A stretch of 64,000 nucleotides of DNA from the NCBI GenBank assembly GCA_020635715.1, contig JACJZG010000006.1, forward strand, positions 115,188 to 179,187, read 5' to 3'. The position numbers were made by a program, and so were the translations under genes. The notes under the pieces are model-generated. The model searched no databases and was not told the origin of the DNA. It worked only from the letters and a program-made list of their open reading frames with translations. Within the stretch, counting starts at the first letter, position 1. Each line of letters begins with the position of its first letter. Shown here piece by piece: positions 54,025 to 63,614 of the stretch. This DNA is from Flavobacteriales bacterium (lineage in GTDB: Bacteria; Bacteroidota; Bacteroidia; Flavobacteriales_F; PHOS-HE28).

Positions 54025-57000
54025 ATGAAGCCCTTCCCAGCTGCCAGGTCCCGTGCGACCCTGTACGCGGCCATGATCCTATTGGCCGTCCCCGCACTGG
54101 CCCAGCGGCCCGCGCACTACGAGCACCGCAACGCCGACCTGACGCATGCCTTGGAACTGTTCGACAAGGCGAAGTACGGCGCCGCCCAGTACGAACTCGA
54201 GCGCGTGGTGGACCGCATCACCGACGACCACGATCCTGACCGCGTGGAGGCCGAGTTCTACAGCGCCATCTGTGCCGTGCGCCTTTTCCACGATGATGCC
54301 GGGTACCGCCTGCACAGCTTCATGCAGGACCATCCCGATGACCTGCATGTGGGCACGGTGAAGCTCGAGCTCTTCAAGCACACCTTCGCCCAACGCAAGT
54401 GGAAGGAGTCGCTGCTCTGGAGCGAGAAGGTGGACCGTTTCGCCCTGTCGCCGGCCGAACTGGAGGAGTACCGGTTCAAGCGCGGTTACGCCTATTTCCA
54501 ATCCGATCAACCCGATCAGGCGCTCGTGGAGTTCGCCGAGGTGCAGAACGGTACAGGCCCGTACGCGGTGCCGGCGACCTATTATGCCTCGCACATCAAC
54601 TACGAACGGGGCAACCACGAGACCGCGCTCACCGGTTTCCGGAAGCTGGAGAACGACGAGAACTTCGGGAAGGTCGTGCCCATCTACATCGCCGAACTCC
54701 TCTTCATACAGGGCAAGTACGACGAGCTGAACGGTTACGTACAGCCGCTGTTGAGCGATGCCGATGGCGTGAAGCGCGAGACGGAGATCAACCGACTGGC
54801 TGGTGAAGCCAACTACCGCAGCGGGAAGTATGCGGAGGCACTGCCCTACCTGGAGAAGAGCGCGCAACGGGTCGGTGTGGCGCGGGAGGACCGCTACATC
54901 CTCGGCTACACCTACATGAAGGCCGGTGACTGCAAGAAGGCCCTGGACCAGTTCAATCTGGTGGCGAACGCCAACGACAGTCTCGCCCAGCTGGCCACCT
55001 ACCACATGGCCGACTGCTACCTGAAGCTGAACGAGAAGAACTACGCGCGCACGGCGTTCAAGAAGGCCTACGACATCGGTAAGGATCCGAAGGTGACCGA
55101 GGACGCGCTCTTCAACTACGCCAAGCTGGCCTACGAGCTCAGTCTTGATCCCTACCACGAGGCCATCAACGCACTGCGGAACTACCTGAAGACCTATCCG
55201 AACACACCACGCCGCAATGAAGCGTACGAGTTCCTGCTGAACGTATACCTGAAGACGAAGAACTACGAGGCGGCGCTGGCCTCCTTGGATGAGATCCAGG
55301 AGAAGGACCTGCGGCTGAAGGAGGCCTACCAGAAGCTCGCCTTCGACCGCGGTGTGGAGCTCTACGAGGGGCGCATGTACCGCGATGCCGCGCTCTTCTT
55401 CGAAAAGGCGCTGAAGTACCCAGTGAACCAGGGGGTGAACGCCAAGGCGCACTTCTGGATGGCCGAATCCTACTACGGTCAGGGCGATCTGAGCGCCGCC
55501 CTCCGCAAGTATGACGACCTGCGGAACTCGCCCGGTGCCTATGCCACCGATCTCTACGAACAGGCTGGTTATGGCATGGGCTACACCTACTTCAAGATGA
55601 AGCAGTACGGCGAGGCGGCGACCGCCTTCCGGCGTTACGTTGCCGCGGAGAAGAAGGCCACACCCCAGCGTGCTGATGCCATGGTGCGCATCGGCGATTG
55701 CTACTTCGTGACCAAGGACAACGCCCAGGCCGTGCGCTGGTATGACGATGCCGTGAAGGCTGGCACGGACGACCGCGACTATGCGCTCTACCAGAAGGGT
55801 GTATGCCAGGGGCTCGACCGTCAGTTCAACGAGAAGATCGCGACGCTGAAGAACCTGCTGAGCGCCCAGCCCGACTCGCGCTATGCCGCCGATGCCAAGT
55901 TCCAGTTGGGTGAGACCTACGTAGCCCTTGACAACGACGACGCGGCCTTCAGCTATTACGACCAGGTGATCAAGCAGCACCCGAACAGTCCGCATGCGCG
56001 GAAGAGCATGCTGCAGGCCGCCGAGATCCAGAAGCGGCGCGGGAACGTGGACCAGGCGATCGCCCAGCTGAAGGAGGTGGTGAGCAAGTATCCCACGGTG
56101 GATGGCTCCAGGGAAGCCCTGGCCGCACTGGAGAACATCCATGTGGAGCAGGGGCGCGTGGCCGAGTACGAGACCTATGTGCGTTCGCTCGGCTTCGTGG
56201 ACCCCAGCACGCTTGATCTGGACGAGAAGTACTACCGCAGCGCGGAAACGCTTTACCTCGATGGCAAGTGTACCCAGGCCATCGGTGCCTTCGGTGATTA
56301 CCTCGACAAGTACCCGCGAGGTGCCTTCGCTGTGAACGCTCGGTTCTACCGCGGCGACTGCCTCTACCGCGAGGGACGCTATGAACAGGCGCTTCCGGAC
56401 CTGGAAGCCACGGTGCAGGCGGATGCGACCCAGTTCTTGGAGAGCGCATTGTTCGGAGCCAGCGACATCCTCTATCGCGAGAAGCGATGGGAGGGCGCCC
56501 TGGAGTACTTCGCGCAACTGGAGCCGGTGGCCAGCTTCCCGCAGAACCGTCTGGCGGCACAGGTGGGGCAGATGCGCTGCCTGAAGGAGCTCGGTCGCTC
56601 CGCAGATGCCGCGAAAGCCGCTGCGCGCGTCGCCGCCAACAGCGATGCCACGGCCGACCTCAAGTCGGAAGCCGGATTGGCCGTTGCGAAGGACCTGTTG
56701 GACCGTGACGACCTCGATGGCGCCTTCACCCGCTACAAGGCCGTGGCCGGCAGCAGTACCAATGCGCTTGGCGCGGAGGCCAAGTACCACATGGGCTATG
56801 TACGCTACCTCCAACAGAAGTACGCCGATACCGAGAAGGAGGTCTTCGACCTGGTGAAGAAGTACCCGTCCTACGAGCATTGGAAGGCGAAGGCCTTCAT
56901 CCTCCTGGCCGACGCCTATGTGAAGATGGACGACCGCTTCCAGGCGAAGGCCGCGCTGCAGGGTGTGATCGATAACAGCACGGAGCCGGAGCTCGTGGCC

Positions 57001-57117
57001 CAGGCGCGTGAACGTCTGGCCATCATCAATGCCAGCGAGTTGCAACAGACCACACCGGCACCACGCGAAGAAGTGGTGATCCCCATGCCGGGCACCGATA
57101 ATACCGACGAAGAATGA
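54025..57117 (+). CDS. Large secreted tetratricopeptide-repeat protein
   Basis: The 1030-aa protein has a signal peptide (LYAAMILLAVPALAQ). The mature part consists almost wholly of TPR/Sel1-like helical hairpins, with blocks such as SGKYAEALPYLEKSAQRVG, RYILGYTYMKAGDCKKALDQF, FWMAESYYGQGDLSAALRKY and GMGYTYFKMKQYGEAATAF. It ends in an acidic tail (PMPGTDNTDEE). The start is placed at the signal peptide. It is translationally coupled (4-bp overlap) to an outer-membrane barrel gene, which suggests a periplasmic scaffold acting on the outer membrane, similar to BamD-type partners. Exact role unknown. Confidence 0.85.
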   Translation: MKPFPAARSRATLYAAMILLAVPALAQRPAHYEHRNADLTHALELFDKAKYGAAQYELERVVDRITDDHDPDRVEAEFYSAICAVRLFHDDAGYRLHSFMQDHPDDLHVGTVKLELFKHTFAQRKWKESLLWSEKVDRFALSPAELEEYRFKRGYAYFQSDQPDQALVEFAEVQNGTGPYAVPATYYASHINYERGNHETALTGFRKLENDENFGKVVPIYIAELLFIQGKYDELNGYVQPLLSDADGVKRETEINRLAGEANYRSGKYAEALPYLEKSAQRVGVAREDRYILGYTYMKAGDCKKALDQFNLVANANDSLAQLATYHMADCYLKLNEKNYARTAFKKAYDIGKDPKVTEDALFNYAKLAYELSLDPYHEAINALRNYLKTYPNTPRRNEAYEFLLNVYLKTKNYEAALASLDEIQEKDLRLKEAYQKLAFDRGVELYEGRMYRDAALFFEKALKYPVNQGVNAKAHFWMAESYYGQGDLSAALRKYDDLRNSPGAYATDLYEQAGYGMGYTYFKMKQYGEAATAFRRYVAAEKKATPQRADAMVRIGDCYFVTKDNAQAVRWYDDAVKAGTDDRDYALYQKGVCQGLDRQFNEKIATLKNLLSAQPDSRYAADAKFQLGETYVALDNDDAAFSYYDQVIKQHPNSPHARKSMLQAAEIQKRRGNVDQAIAQLKEVVSKYPTVDGSREALAALENIHVEQGRVAEYETYVRSLGFVDPSTLDLDEKYYRSAETLYLDGKCTQAIGAFGDYLDKYPRGAFAVNARFYRGDCLYREGRYEQALPDLEATVQADATQFLESALFGASDILYREKRWEGALEYFAQLEPVASFPQNRLAAQVGQMRCLKELGRSADAAKAAARVAANSDATADLKSEAGLAVAKDLLDRDDLDGAFTRYKAVAGSSTNALGAEAKYHMGYVRYLQQKYADTEKEVFDLVKKYPSYEHWKAKAFILLADAYVKMDDRFQAKAALQGVIDNSTEPELVAQARERLAIINASELQQTTPAPREEVVIPMPGTDNTDEE

Positions 57118-58847
57118 ACGCGATGACCATACGAACGTTGCTGCTGACGGCGCTGACAACCGGTGCCCTGGCCGCGCATGGTCAAGGCGGGGAGTATGTG
57201 ATCCAGGGGATCTTCAACCCGACCATCGCCGACGCCCAGAAGAAGGACCTGCGGCCCGAGCCGATCGACACGATCCTGCCCGATCGACCCGTGAACTTCG
57301 ATGTGCTGCCTGTGAAGGCGCGCATCCCCGCCAAGGTGGACAGCCTGTCTGCCGCGCGCCTGAACGTGGTGCAGCCGCAACAGAAGCTCTACAAGGGCTA
57401 CGTGAAAGGTGGCTTCGGCCTGTACACCACGCCGCTCGGCGAATTGTATTACGACCAGGCCCGATCACGCGACAACGCCTGGGGCCTTCATGTGAAGCAC
57501 CTGAGCAGTGCGGGCGGGCTGAACGATGTGGGACCGAGCCGCTACAGTTACAACAACGTGGATGGCTATTACAACCAGTACATCCAGAACCACGAAGTGG
57601 GTGGCCGGCTGATGTACGACCGCCGCCGCGTGAGCTATTACGGATACGCCGATACGGACAGCCTGCGCGCCTTGCAGAACGCCGTTCCAGCCGCGGAGGA
57701 CGATCTTAAACAGTACTACAACGACATCGGCTTCGCGGCGCGCATCCGCAGTCTGTACAAGGACAGTACCCTGATCGCGCACGACGTGGGGCTCGAGGTG
57801 CATGCCTACAACAACCTGAGCGGCAGCCGCGAGACCAACATGCGCCTTACGGCCGATCTGAGCAAGGCGGAGCAGGGCGATCGCCTGGGATTGGGCATCC
57901 TTATTGACAACAACGCGTACCGCGGTGAACAACGGAACGGACTCTTCGGCGAGGTGCGCAGTGCCAGCCTCGGTGACCTGCGCACCAACGGGACGCTCAT
58001 CGGGCTGACCCCCTCGATCACACGCCAGGGCGACAAGTACTTCGTGCGGATCGGTGCCGGATTGTACGTGGATGCGCAGGGGAAGACCTCCTTCCACTTC
58101 TTCCCGAACGCCTACGCCAGCTACAGCCTGTTCGACGATATCCTGGTGCCCTACCTGGGCATCGAGGGCGAACGACGCCGGAACAGCTTCCGCAGCCTCA
58201 CGCGGGAGAACCCCTGGCTGATCGCGCGTCCGGCACTGCTGAACAGCAGCGAATTGTACGATGTGTACGGGGGCCTGCGCGGGAACTTCAGCAGCCGTGT
58301 GGGCTTCGACGTGCGAGCCAGCATCAGCGCCACAGAGAACCGGCCGCTGTTCGTCTCCGCACCGAACGGCGTCTATGGGGACCAGATGGCCGTGGTCTAT
58401 GACCGCGTGGGCAGCTTCAACCTGAGCGGGGAAGTAAGCTACCGGATGGACGAGGTCGTCCGTTTCCACGGGCGGATCGACATCACCCAATACGACACCG
58501 ACGCCGAGTTGGAGCCCTGGAACCTGCCGCCCTACCAACTGGCGCTCGGGGCCACCTACAGCCTGCAGAACAAGCTCATCGCCACGCTGGAGGCTCAGTT
58601 CCTCGGCGCCCGGAAAGCCGGTTACTACGAGGACCCGACCGACCCCAGCCAGGCCTTGCCCATACCGCCCGTGACCCGTGACCTGGACGGTTACCTGGAC
58701 CTGCACCTTGGGCTGGAGTACCGCTACACCAAGCGCCTCAGCGTGTTCCTGGACATGAGCAACCTGAGCGCCAGCAAGTACGAGCGCTGGTACCGCTACC
58801 CGGTGCAGCGCGGGCTGCTGATGGGCGGGGCGACCTACTCGTTCTGA
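57114..58847 (+). CDS. Outer-membrane beta-barrel protein (TonB-receptor-like barrel, no plug)
   Basis: The 577-aa protein has a signal peptide (LLLTALTTGALAAHGQ). A conserved periplasmic segment follows (FNPTIADAQKKDLRPEPIDT to KLYKGYVKGGFG), then many amphipathic strands rich in Tyr, Arg and Gly. It ends RGLLMGGATYSF, a C-terminal aromatic outer-membrane signature. No plug domain or TonB box is seen. It is coupled to the TPR gene by an ATGA overlap; the pair is probably an envelope module. Confidence 0.8.
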   Translation: MNAMTIRTLLLTALTTGALAAHGQGGEYVIQGIFNPTIADAQKKDLRPEPIDTILPDRPVNFDVLPVKARIPAKVDSLSAARLNVVQPQQKLYKGYVKGGFGLYTTPLGELYYDQARSRDNAWGLHVKHLSSAGGLNDVGPSRYSYNNVDGYYNQYIQNHEVGGRLMYDRRRVSYYGYADTDSLRALQNAVPAAEDDLKQYYNDIGFAARIRSLYKDSTLIAHDVGLEVHAYNNLSGSRETNMRLTADLSKAEQGDRLGLGILIDNNAYRGEQRNGLFGEVRSASLGDLRTNGTLIGLTPSITRQGDKYFVRIGAGLYVDAQGKTSFHFFPNAYASYSLFDDILVPYLGIEGERRRNSFRSLTRENPWLIARPALLNSSELYDVYGGLRGNFSSRVGFDVRASISATENRPLFVSAPNGVYGDQMAVVYDRVGSFNLSGEVSYRMDEVVRFHGRIDITQYDTDAELEPWNLPPYQLALGATYSLQNKLIATLEAQFLGARKAGYYEDPTDPSQALPIPPVTRDLDGYLDLHLGLEYRYTKRLSVFLDMSNLSASKYERWYRYPVQRGLLMGGATYSF

Positions 58848-59022
58848 GAGCGCTGGGCATCCAGCAGCAGGGGCCTTCACAGCCGAGCGGAAGCTTCTGG
58901 CGAAAGGCCACTTCGCTGGTTTGGAAAGCGGTCCTGGGATAAGCAAATCCGCAAGGCGTTAATTATCAACAAAACCCGCGCGGATGTTGGGAAAACGCGC
59001 TGGAAGACAGGCCGTTCCGTGG

Positions 59023-59030
59023 TAACTTCG
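59023..59030 (+). promoter_or_regulatory. Variant -7 element of gyrB
   Basis: TAACTTCG lies 39 nt before the gyrB ATG and resembles the TACCTTCG elements of ispE and accA. Confidence 0.35.
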
Positions 59031-59069
59031 CGAACCCCTCCGAACAGGGCGGGAGAACCCATAGGAACC

Positions 59070-61046
59070 ATGTCTGAGACAGCAGTTGAAATGAGCGAGA
59101 AGAAGAAAGCGGCGGCGAGCTATTCGGCCGACAGCATCCAGGTGCTCGAAGGCCTCGAGGCGGTGCGGAAGCGCCCGGCCATGTACATCGGCGATATCGG
59201 GGTGAAGGGCCTGCACCACCTGGTGTACGAGGTGGTGGACAACTCCATCGACGAGGCCCTCGCCGGCCATTGCGATACGGTCGAGGTGAGCATCACGCCC
59301 GAGAACGGCATCCGGGTGAAGGACAACGGCCGCGGGATCCCCGTGGACATGCACGCCAAGGAGGGCCGCAGCGCCCTGGAGGTGGTGATGACCGTGCTGC
59401 ACGCCGGTGGTAAGTTCGATAAGGACAGCTACAAGGTCTCCGGTGGTCTGCACGGCGTTGGGGTGAGCTGCGTGAACGCGCTGAGCTCGCACATGACCAC
59501 CGAGGTCTTCCGGGATGGCAAGAGCTACATGCAGGAGTTCAGCCAGGGCAAACCGCTCTATCCGGTGAAGGAGACGGGTACCAGCGACTACCGCGGTACC
59601 ATCCAGACCTTCCAGCCGGATATGACCATCTTCCAGGTCAGCGAGTACAACTTCGACACCCTGGCCGCACGTCTGCGCGAACTGTCCTTCCTGAACAAGG
59701 GCATCCGCCTCACACTAACCGACGAGCGCCGCACCAACGAGGATGGCAGCTTCGTGAACGAGACCTTCTTCAGCGAGCAGGGCCTGCCCGAGTTCGTGAA
59801 GTACCTCGATGGCACCCGCGTGCCCTTGATCGAGGATGTGATCCACATGGAAGGGGAGAAGCAGGGCATCCCGGTGGAGATCGCCATGGTGTACAACGAC
59901 TCCTACAACGAGAACCTGCACTCGTACGTGAACAACATCAACACGCATGAGGGTGGTACCCACCTGGCCGGTTTCCGCAGTGGCCTGACCCGCACGCTGA
60001 AGAAATACGCGGATGCCAGTGGCGCCACGCAGAAGTTGAAGTTCGAGATCAGCGGCGATGACTTCCGCGAGGGCCTTACCGCCGTCATCAGCGTGAAGGT
60101 GGCCGAACCCCAGTTCGAGGGGCAGACCAAGACCAAACTCGGCAACAACGAGGTGAGCGGCGCGGTGAACGTGGCCGTTAGCGAGATGCTCGAGAACTAC
60201 CTCGAGGAACATCCGAAGGACGCCAAGTCCATCGTTGACAAGGTGATCCTGGCCGCCACGGCCCGCCATGCCGCCAAGAAGGCGCGCGAGATGGTGCAGC
60301 GCAAAGGGGCCTTCTCGGGCGGCGGCCTACCAGGCAAGCTGGCCGATTGCCAGAGCAAGGATGCCAGTGCCAGCGAGCTCTTCATGGTGGAAGGTGATTC
60401 CGCCGGTGGAACGGCCAAACAGGGCCGTAACCGCGAGTTCCAGGCGATCCTGCCGCTGCGAGGCAAGATCCTCAACGTGGAGAAGGCCATGCAGCACAAG
60501 ATCCTCGACAATGAGGAGATCCGGAACATCTACACAGCCTTGGGTGTCACCATCGGAACCGAGGACGACAGCAAGGCGCTGAACCTCTCGAAACTGCGCT
60601 ATCACAAGGTCATCATCATGTGCGATGCCGACGTGGACGGCAGCCACATCCAGACGCTGATCATGACCTTCTTCTTCCGGCACATGCAGCAACTGATCGA
60701 GAGCGGCTACCTGTACATCGCCACACCGCCGCTGTACCTCGTGAAGAAGGGCAAGGAGCAGGTGTACTGCTGGAACGAAGCGGAACGCGATGCCGTGATC
60801 GAACGCATGAAAGGCGCGAACAAGGACGCCAGCATCAACGTGCAGCGCTACAAAGGTCTTGGTGAGATGAACGCCGAGCAGCTTTGGGAGACCACCATGG
60901 ACCCGAGCCGCCGCACACTGCGCCAGGTGACCATCGAGAATGGTGCCGAGGCCGATCGCATCTTCAGCATGCTCATGGGCGATGAGGTGCCGCCACGCCG
61001 CGAGTTCATTGAGAAGAACGCGGTGTACGCGAAGTTGGACGTGTGA
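59070..61046 (+). CDS. gyrB: DNA gyrase subunit B
   Basis: The 658-aa ATPase subunit powers negative supercoiling with GyrA. It carries the GHKL motifs (EVVDNSIDEALAG, KDNGRGIPVDMH, GGLHGVGVSCVNALS), the TOPRIM Glu in LFMVEGDSAGGTAKQGRNR, the metal-binding DADVDGSHIQTL and the C-terminal QRYKGLGEMNAEQLWETTMD. Length fits the short GyrB type. The start at MSETAVEMSEK gives a normal N-terminus before the conserved LEGLEAVRKRPAMYIGD. Confidence 0.97.
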   Translation: MSETAVEMSEKKKAAASYSADSIQVLEGLEAVRKRPAMYIGDIGVKGLHHLVYEVVDNSIDEALAGHCDTVEVSITPENGIRVKDNGRGIPVDMHAKEGRSALEVVMTVLHAGGKFDKDSYKVSGGLHGVGVSCVNALSSHMTTEVFRDGKSYMQEFSQGKPLYPVKETGTSDYRGTIQTFQPDMTIFQVSEYNFDTLAARLRELSFLNKGIRLTLTDERRTNEDGSFVNETFFSEQGLPEFVKYLDGTRVPLIEDVIHMEGEKQGIPVEIAMVYNDSYNENLHSYVNNINTHEGGTHLAGFRSGLTRTLKKYADASGATQKLKFEISGDDFREGLTAVISVKVAEPQFEGQTKTKLGNNEVSGAVNVAVSEMLENYLEEHPKDAKSIVDKVILAATARHAAKKAREMVQRKGAFSGGGLPGKLADCQSKDASASELFMVEGDSAGGTAKQGRNREFQAILPLRGKILNVEKAMQHKILDNEEIRNIYTALGVTIGTEDDSKALNLSKLRYHKVIIMCDADVDGSHIQTLIMTFFFRHMQQLIESGYLYIATPPLYLVKKGKEQVYCWNEAERDAVIERMKGANKDASINVQRYKGLGEMNAEQLWETTMDPSRRTLRQVTIENGAEADRIFSMLMGDEVPPRREFIEKNAVYAKLDV

Positions 61047-61067
61047 TCCCGTGAAGGACGATCGCAG

Positions 61068-61092
61068 GAAGCCCGGCCTCCAGCCGGGCTTC
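61068..61092. terminator. Bidirectional hairpin between gyrB and xdhC
   Basis: GAAGCCCGGC (61068-61077) pairs perfectly with GCCGGGCTTC (61083-61092) around a 5-nt loop, 21 nt past the gyrB stop and 7 nt from the xdhC stop. The downstream T-rich stretch is weak (TACTTGTT). Confidence 0.7.
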
Positions 61093-61099
61093 TACTTGT

Positions 61100-62065
61100 T
61101 CAGCCGTTCCTCACCCCAATGATCTCCGCAGCTATGCTCACGGCGATCTCTTCAGGTGTGCGACTGTGAATGCGAAGGCCGATGGGCGCATGGACACCGG
61201 CCAGTTCCTCCTCCGTGAAACCGTCCTTCCGCATGGCATCGAACATCACACGCACCTTCTCCGCGCTGCCGAGCATGCCGAGGTACTTGTAGCGGTTGCG
61301 GATCAGCTGGCGCAGGATGAGGTCGTCCGTGCGGTAGCCCACCGAGGCGATCACCACGTAGAGCTCTGGATCGCCAGGCAGGTGAGTTGACATCTCTCCA
61401 TAGTCCACGAAGTGCTTCTCCTTGGCGTAGGAATTGGCATGCCAGGTGTGCAGGCCTTTCCGGTCATCATATACGGCAACGTGGAAACCGAGCAGGTCCA
61501 TCTGTCGGGAGAGCGCGAGGGAGACGTGTCCTGCGCCGACGATGGCGATGCGCGGCCGATCACGCAGTACCTCGTAATAGGCCCACTCGCCTTCGGTCAG
61601 GGTTCGGCGTGTCCCGGTTGGAACGACACGCATCCCCGTGGAGCCATACTCGATCTCGCAGGCACCTTCCCGCTCCTCGAAGGCCTGCAGGATACTCCTG
61701 ACAAGAGCACCAGCTTCCTCTCCGAACAGGAAGAAATAGGCCACGGTCTGTTCCCCGGAACAGATCATGCCGGAACGATCCTGTCCCAGTTCCGCTTGGT
61801 GTATCTGTCGTTTGAGGTGGGGAAAGCTGCCTTCTCGATCGAAGAGGTCGTACGTGAGGTCCACGAGCTTCTTCTCCATGATGCCGCCGCCGATCGTGCC
61901 GAATACCTCGCTTCCGTAAGCCACGCCCATCTTGAAACCGGCCCGACCCGGGCTGCTACCGATGCTCTCCACAACGCAGAGGATGGCAAGCGGATCGCCT
62001 TCCTGCACCTTGGCCTGCACCTTCAGCCAGAAGTCGCGTTGGTTGTTCACGTTGCCCTTGTTCAA
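61100..62065 (-). CDS. xdhC: XdhC/CoxI family molybdoenzyme maturation factor
   Basis: The 321-aa protein has the N-terminal XdhC/CoxI domain (VVESIGSSPGRAGFKMGV, GTIGGGIMEKKLVD, MICSGEQTV) and a C-terminal Rossmann domain (RIAIVGAGHVSLALSRQMDLLGFHVAVYDDR). XdhC loads sulfurated molybdenum cofactor into xanthine dehydrogenase. The start is uncertain: the frame opens with TTG (62063-62065), with a GTG at 62048-62050 as the alternative; no ATG exists before the conserved region. It diverges from puuD, which fits a purine-catabolism locus. Confidence 0.88.
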   Translation of the reverse strand: MNKGNVNNQRDFWLKVQAKVQEGDPLAILCVVESIGSSPGRAGFKMGVAYGSEVFGTIGGGIMEKKLVDLTYDLFDREGSFPHLKRQIHQAELGQDRSGMICSGEQTVAYFFLFGEEAGALVRSILQAFEEREGACEIEYGSTGMRVVPTGTRRTLTEGEWAYYEVLRDRPRIAIVGAGHVSLALSRQMDLLGFHVAVYDDRKGLHTWHANSYAKEKHFVDYGEMSTHLPGDPELYVVIASVGYRTDDLILRQLIRNRYKYLGMLGSAEKVRVMFDAMRKDGFTEEELAGVHAPIGLRIHSRTPEEIAVSIAAEIIGVRNG

Positions 62066-62121
62066 AGAGCACTGAGCGCGCCCTGTTCCGCGAAGGAACG
62101 GAATGGCGCATCTTCGTGGGA

Positions 62122-63588
62122 ATGTCGGCCGAGGTATCCTTCATTAGCAAGCTCTTGCTGAGTCCCATGCTCTGGCCGGCGGTGCTGCTCTGTGCGCTCC
62201 TGCTGGGCTTGTTCCTGTGGTTCCGCGCGCTGGCGAACAGGTTGGGGGCCACCTTATCGGATGATGGGCTTTCCGCTGCCGCCCGCTTCGACCTGGAGGA
62301 AGCCCGTTCCACCGCCATCGCCGGGCGCCAGACCGCCAAGTTCTTCGGCCTGCTCGTCCTGGGCGGCTACCTCACTTACGTCGCGGTCGTAGGTACGCCG
62401 ATGTACGGTTACGTGATGGAGTGGCTCAACCTGGCTGTGCGCTGGACCCACGTGATCGCTGGCATCATGTGGATCGGGGCCTCATTCTATTTCATCTTCC
62501 TGGAGAACAACCTCAACCGCACGCACGGTCTGCGCGACGAGCTGGCCGGCAACCTCTGGGCGATCCATGGCGGCGGCTTCTACTACCTGGAGAAGTACAA
62601 GGTGGCGCCGAAGGTGATCCCCACCGACCTGCACTGGTTCAAGTATGAGGCCTACTTCACCTGGCTCAGTGGCTTCGCGCTGTTGTTTCTGGTGTACTAC
62701 GCGGATGCGAAAGCCTTCATGATCGACCCCACCGTGGCGGACATCTCCACTCCAGCTGCCATCGCGATCGGGGTGGGTTCGCTGGTGCTCGGTTATGTGA
62801 TCTACGACACTATGTGCCGCTCGACGCTGATCCTGGACCAAGGTCGTTTCGCCTTCGTGGGCACGGTGATCCTCGCCGTGATCTGCTACGCCCTCACACA
62901 CCTGCTTAGCGGACGCGCAGCCTTCATCCATGTCGGTGCGGTCATCGGGACGATCATGGTGGGCAACGTCTTCTTCACCATCATCCCCAGCCAGAAGGCG
63001 CTGGTGCGCGCGGCGAAGACCGGTCAGCCGCTGGATGCGTCGCTGGGCAAGAAGGCCGGCCAGCGCTCGTTGCACAACAACTACTTCACGCTGCCGGTGG
63101 TCTTCATCATGATCAGCAACCACTTCCCCAGCACCTTCGGGCACAGCGCGAACTGGATCATTTTGATGGTGATGATCTTGGCCAGCGCGGGCATCAAACA
63201 CTACTGGAACCTGCTGGACCGAGGAGAGAACAAGCCGATCTGGCTGGCTGGAAGTGTGGTTTCGCTCGTGGTGATGAGCTTTGTGATATCACCCGCCTTC
63301 GAGGACACCATGGATGCCGCCATACCGACGAGCTTCGAGGAGGCCAATGTCGTGATACAGGCCCGCTGCGTGCAATGCCACAGCGTCAACCCGACCGACG
63401 ACCAATGGACCACGGCGCCGAACGGCGTTATGTACGATACGCCCGAACAGATCAGCGCGATGGCGGACAAGATCATGACACGCGCTGTTCGTACGCGTAC
63501 CATGCCGCAGGGCAACAAGACCGGCATGACGGAGGAGGAACGGACGGTGTTGAAACGGTGGATATTGCAGGGAGCGAAGATCCAGTAG
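62122..63588 (+). CDS. puuD: Membrane urate hydroxylase PuuD with C-terminal cytochrome c domain
   Basis: The 488-aa protein oxidises urate to 5-hydroxyisourate at the inner membrane and passes electrons to a c-type heme instead of O2. It has about nine transmembrane helices with the family motifs WTHVIAGIMWIGASFYFIFLEN, GGGFYYLEKYKVAP, WFKYEAYFTWLSGFALL and TLPVVFIMISNHFPS. A C-terminal cytochrome c domain follows with CVQCH and a likely Met ligand in TMPQGNKTGM. The start at 62122 is preferred over an upstream GTG. It lies between xdhC and allB, matching the step order of urate breakdown. Confidence 0.93.
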   Translation: MSAEVSFISKLLLSPMLWPAVLLCALLLGLFLWFRALANRLGATLSDDGLSAAARFDLEEARSTAIAGRQTAKFFGLLVLGGYLTYVAVVGTPMYGYVMEWLNLAVRWTHVIAGIMWIGASFYFIFLENNLNRTHGLRDELAGNLWAIHGGGFYYLEKYKVAPKVIPTDLHWFKYEAYFTWLSGFALLFLVYYADAKAFMIDPTVADISTPAAIAIGVGSLVLGYVIYDTMCRSTLILDQGRFAFVGTVILAVICYALTHLLSGRAAFIHVGAVIGTIMVGNVFFTIIPSQKALVRAAKTGQPLDASLGKKAGQRSLHNNYFTLPVVFIMISNHFPSTFGHSANWIILMVMILASAGIKHYWNLLDRGENKPIWLAGSVVSLVVMSFVISPAFEDTMDAAIPTSFEEANVVIQARCVQCHSVNPTDDQWTTAPNGVMYDTPEQISAMADKIMTRAVRTRTMPQGNKTGMTEEERTVLKRWILQGAKIQ

Positions 63589-63614
63589 GGGCGACGTTCA
63601 CGTCAACCGATACC

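Noticed and set aside
54079..57159. 1026-aa open frame antisense to the TPR protein
   Set aside because: Shadow of strong codon-position GC bias; Leu/Val/His-rich translation without domains or signal peptide.
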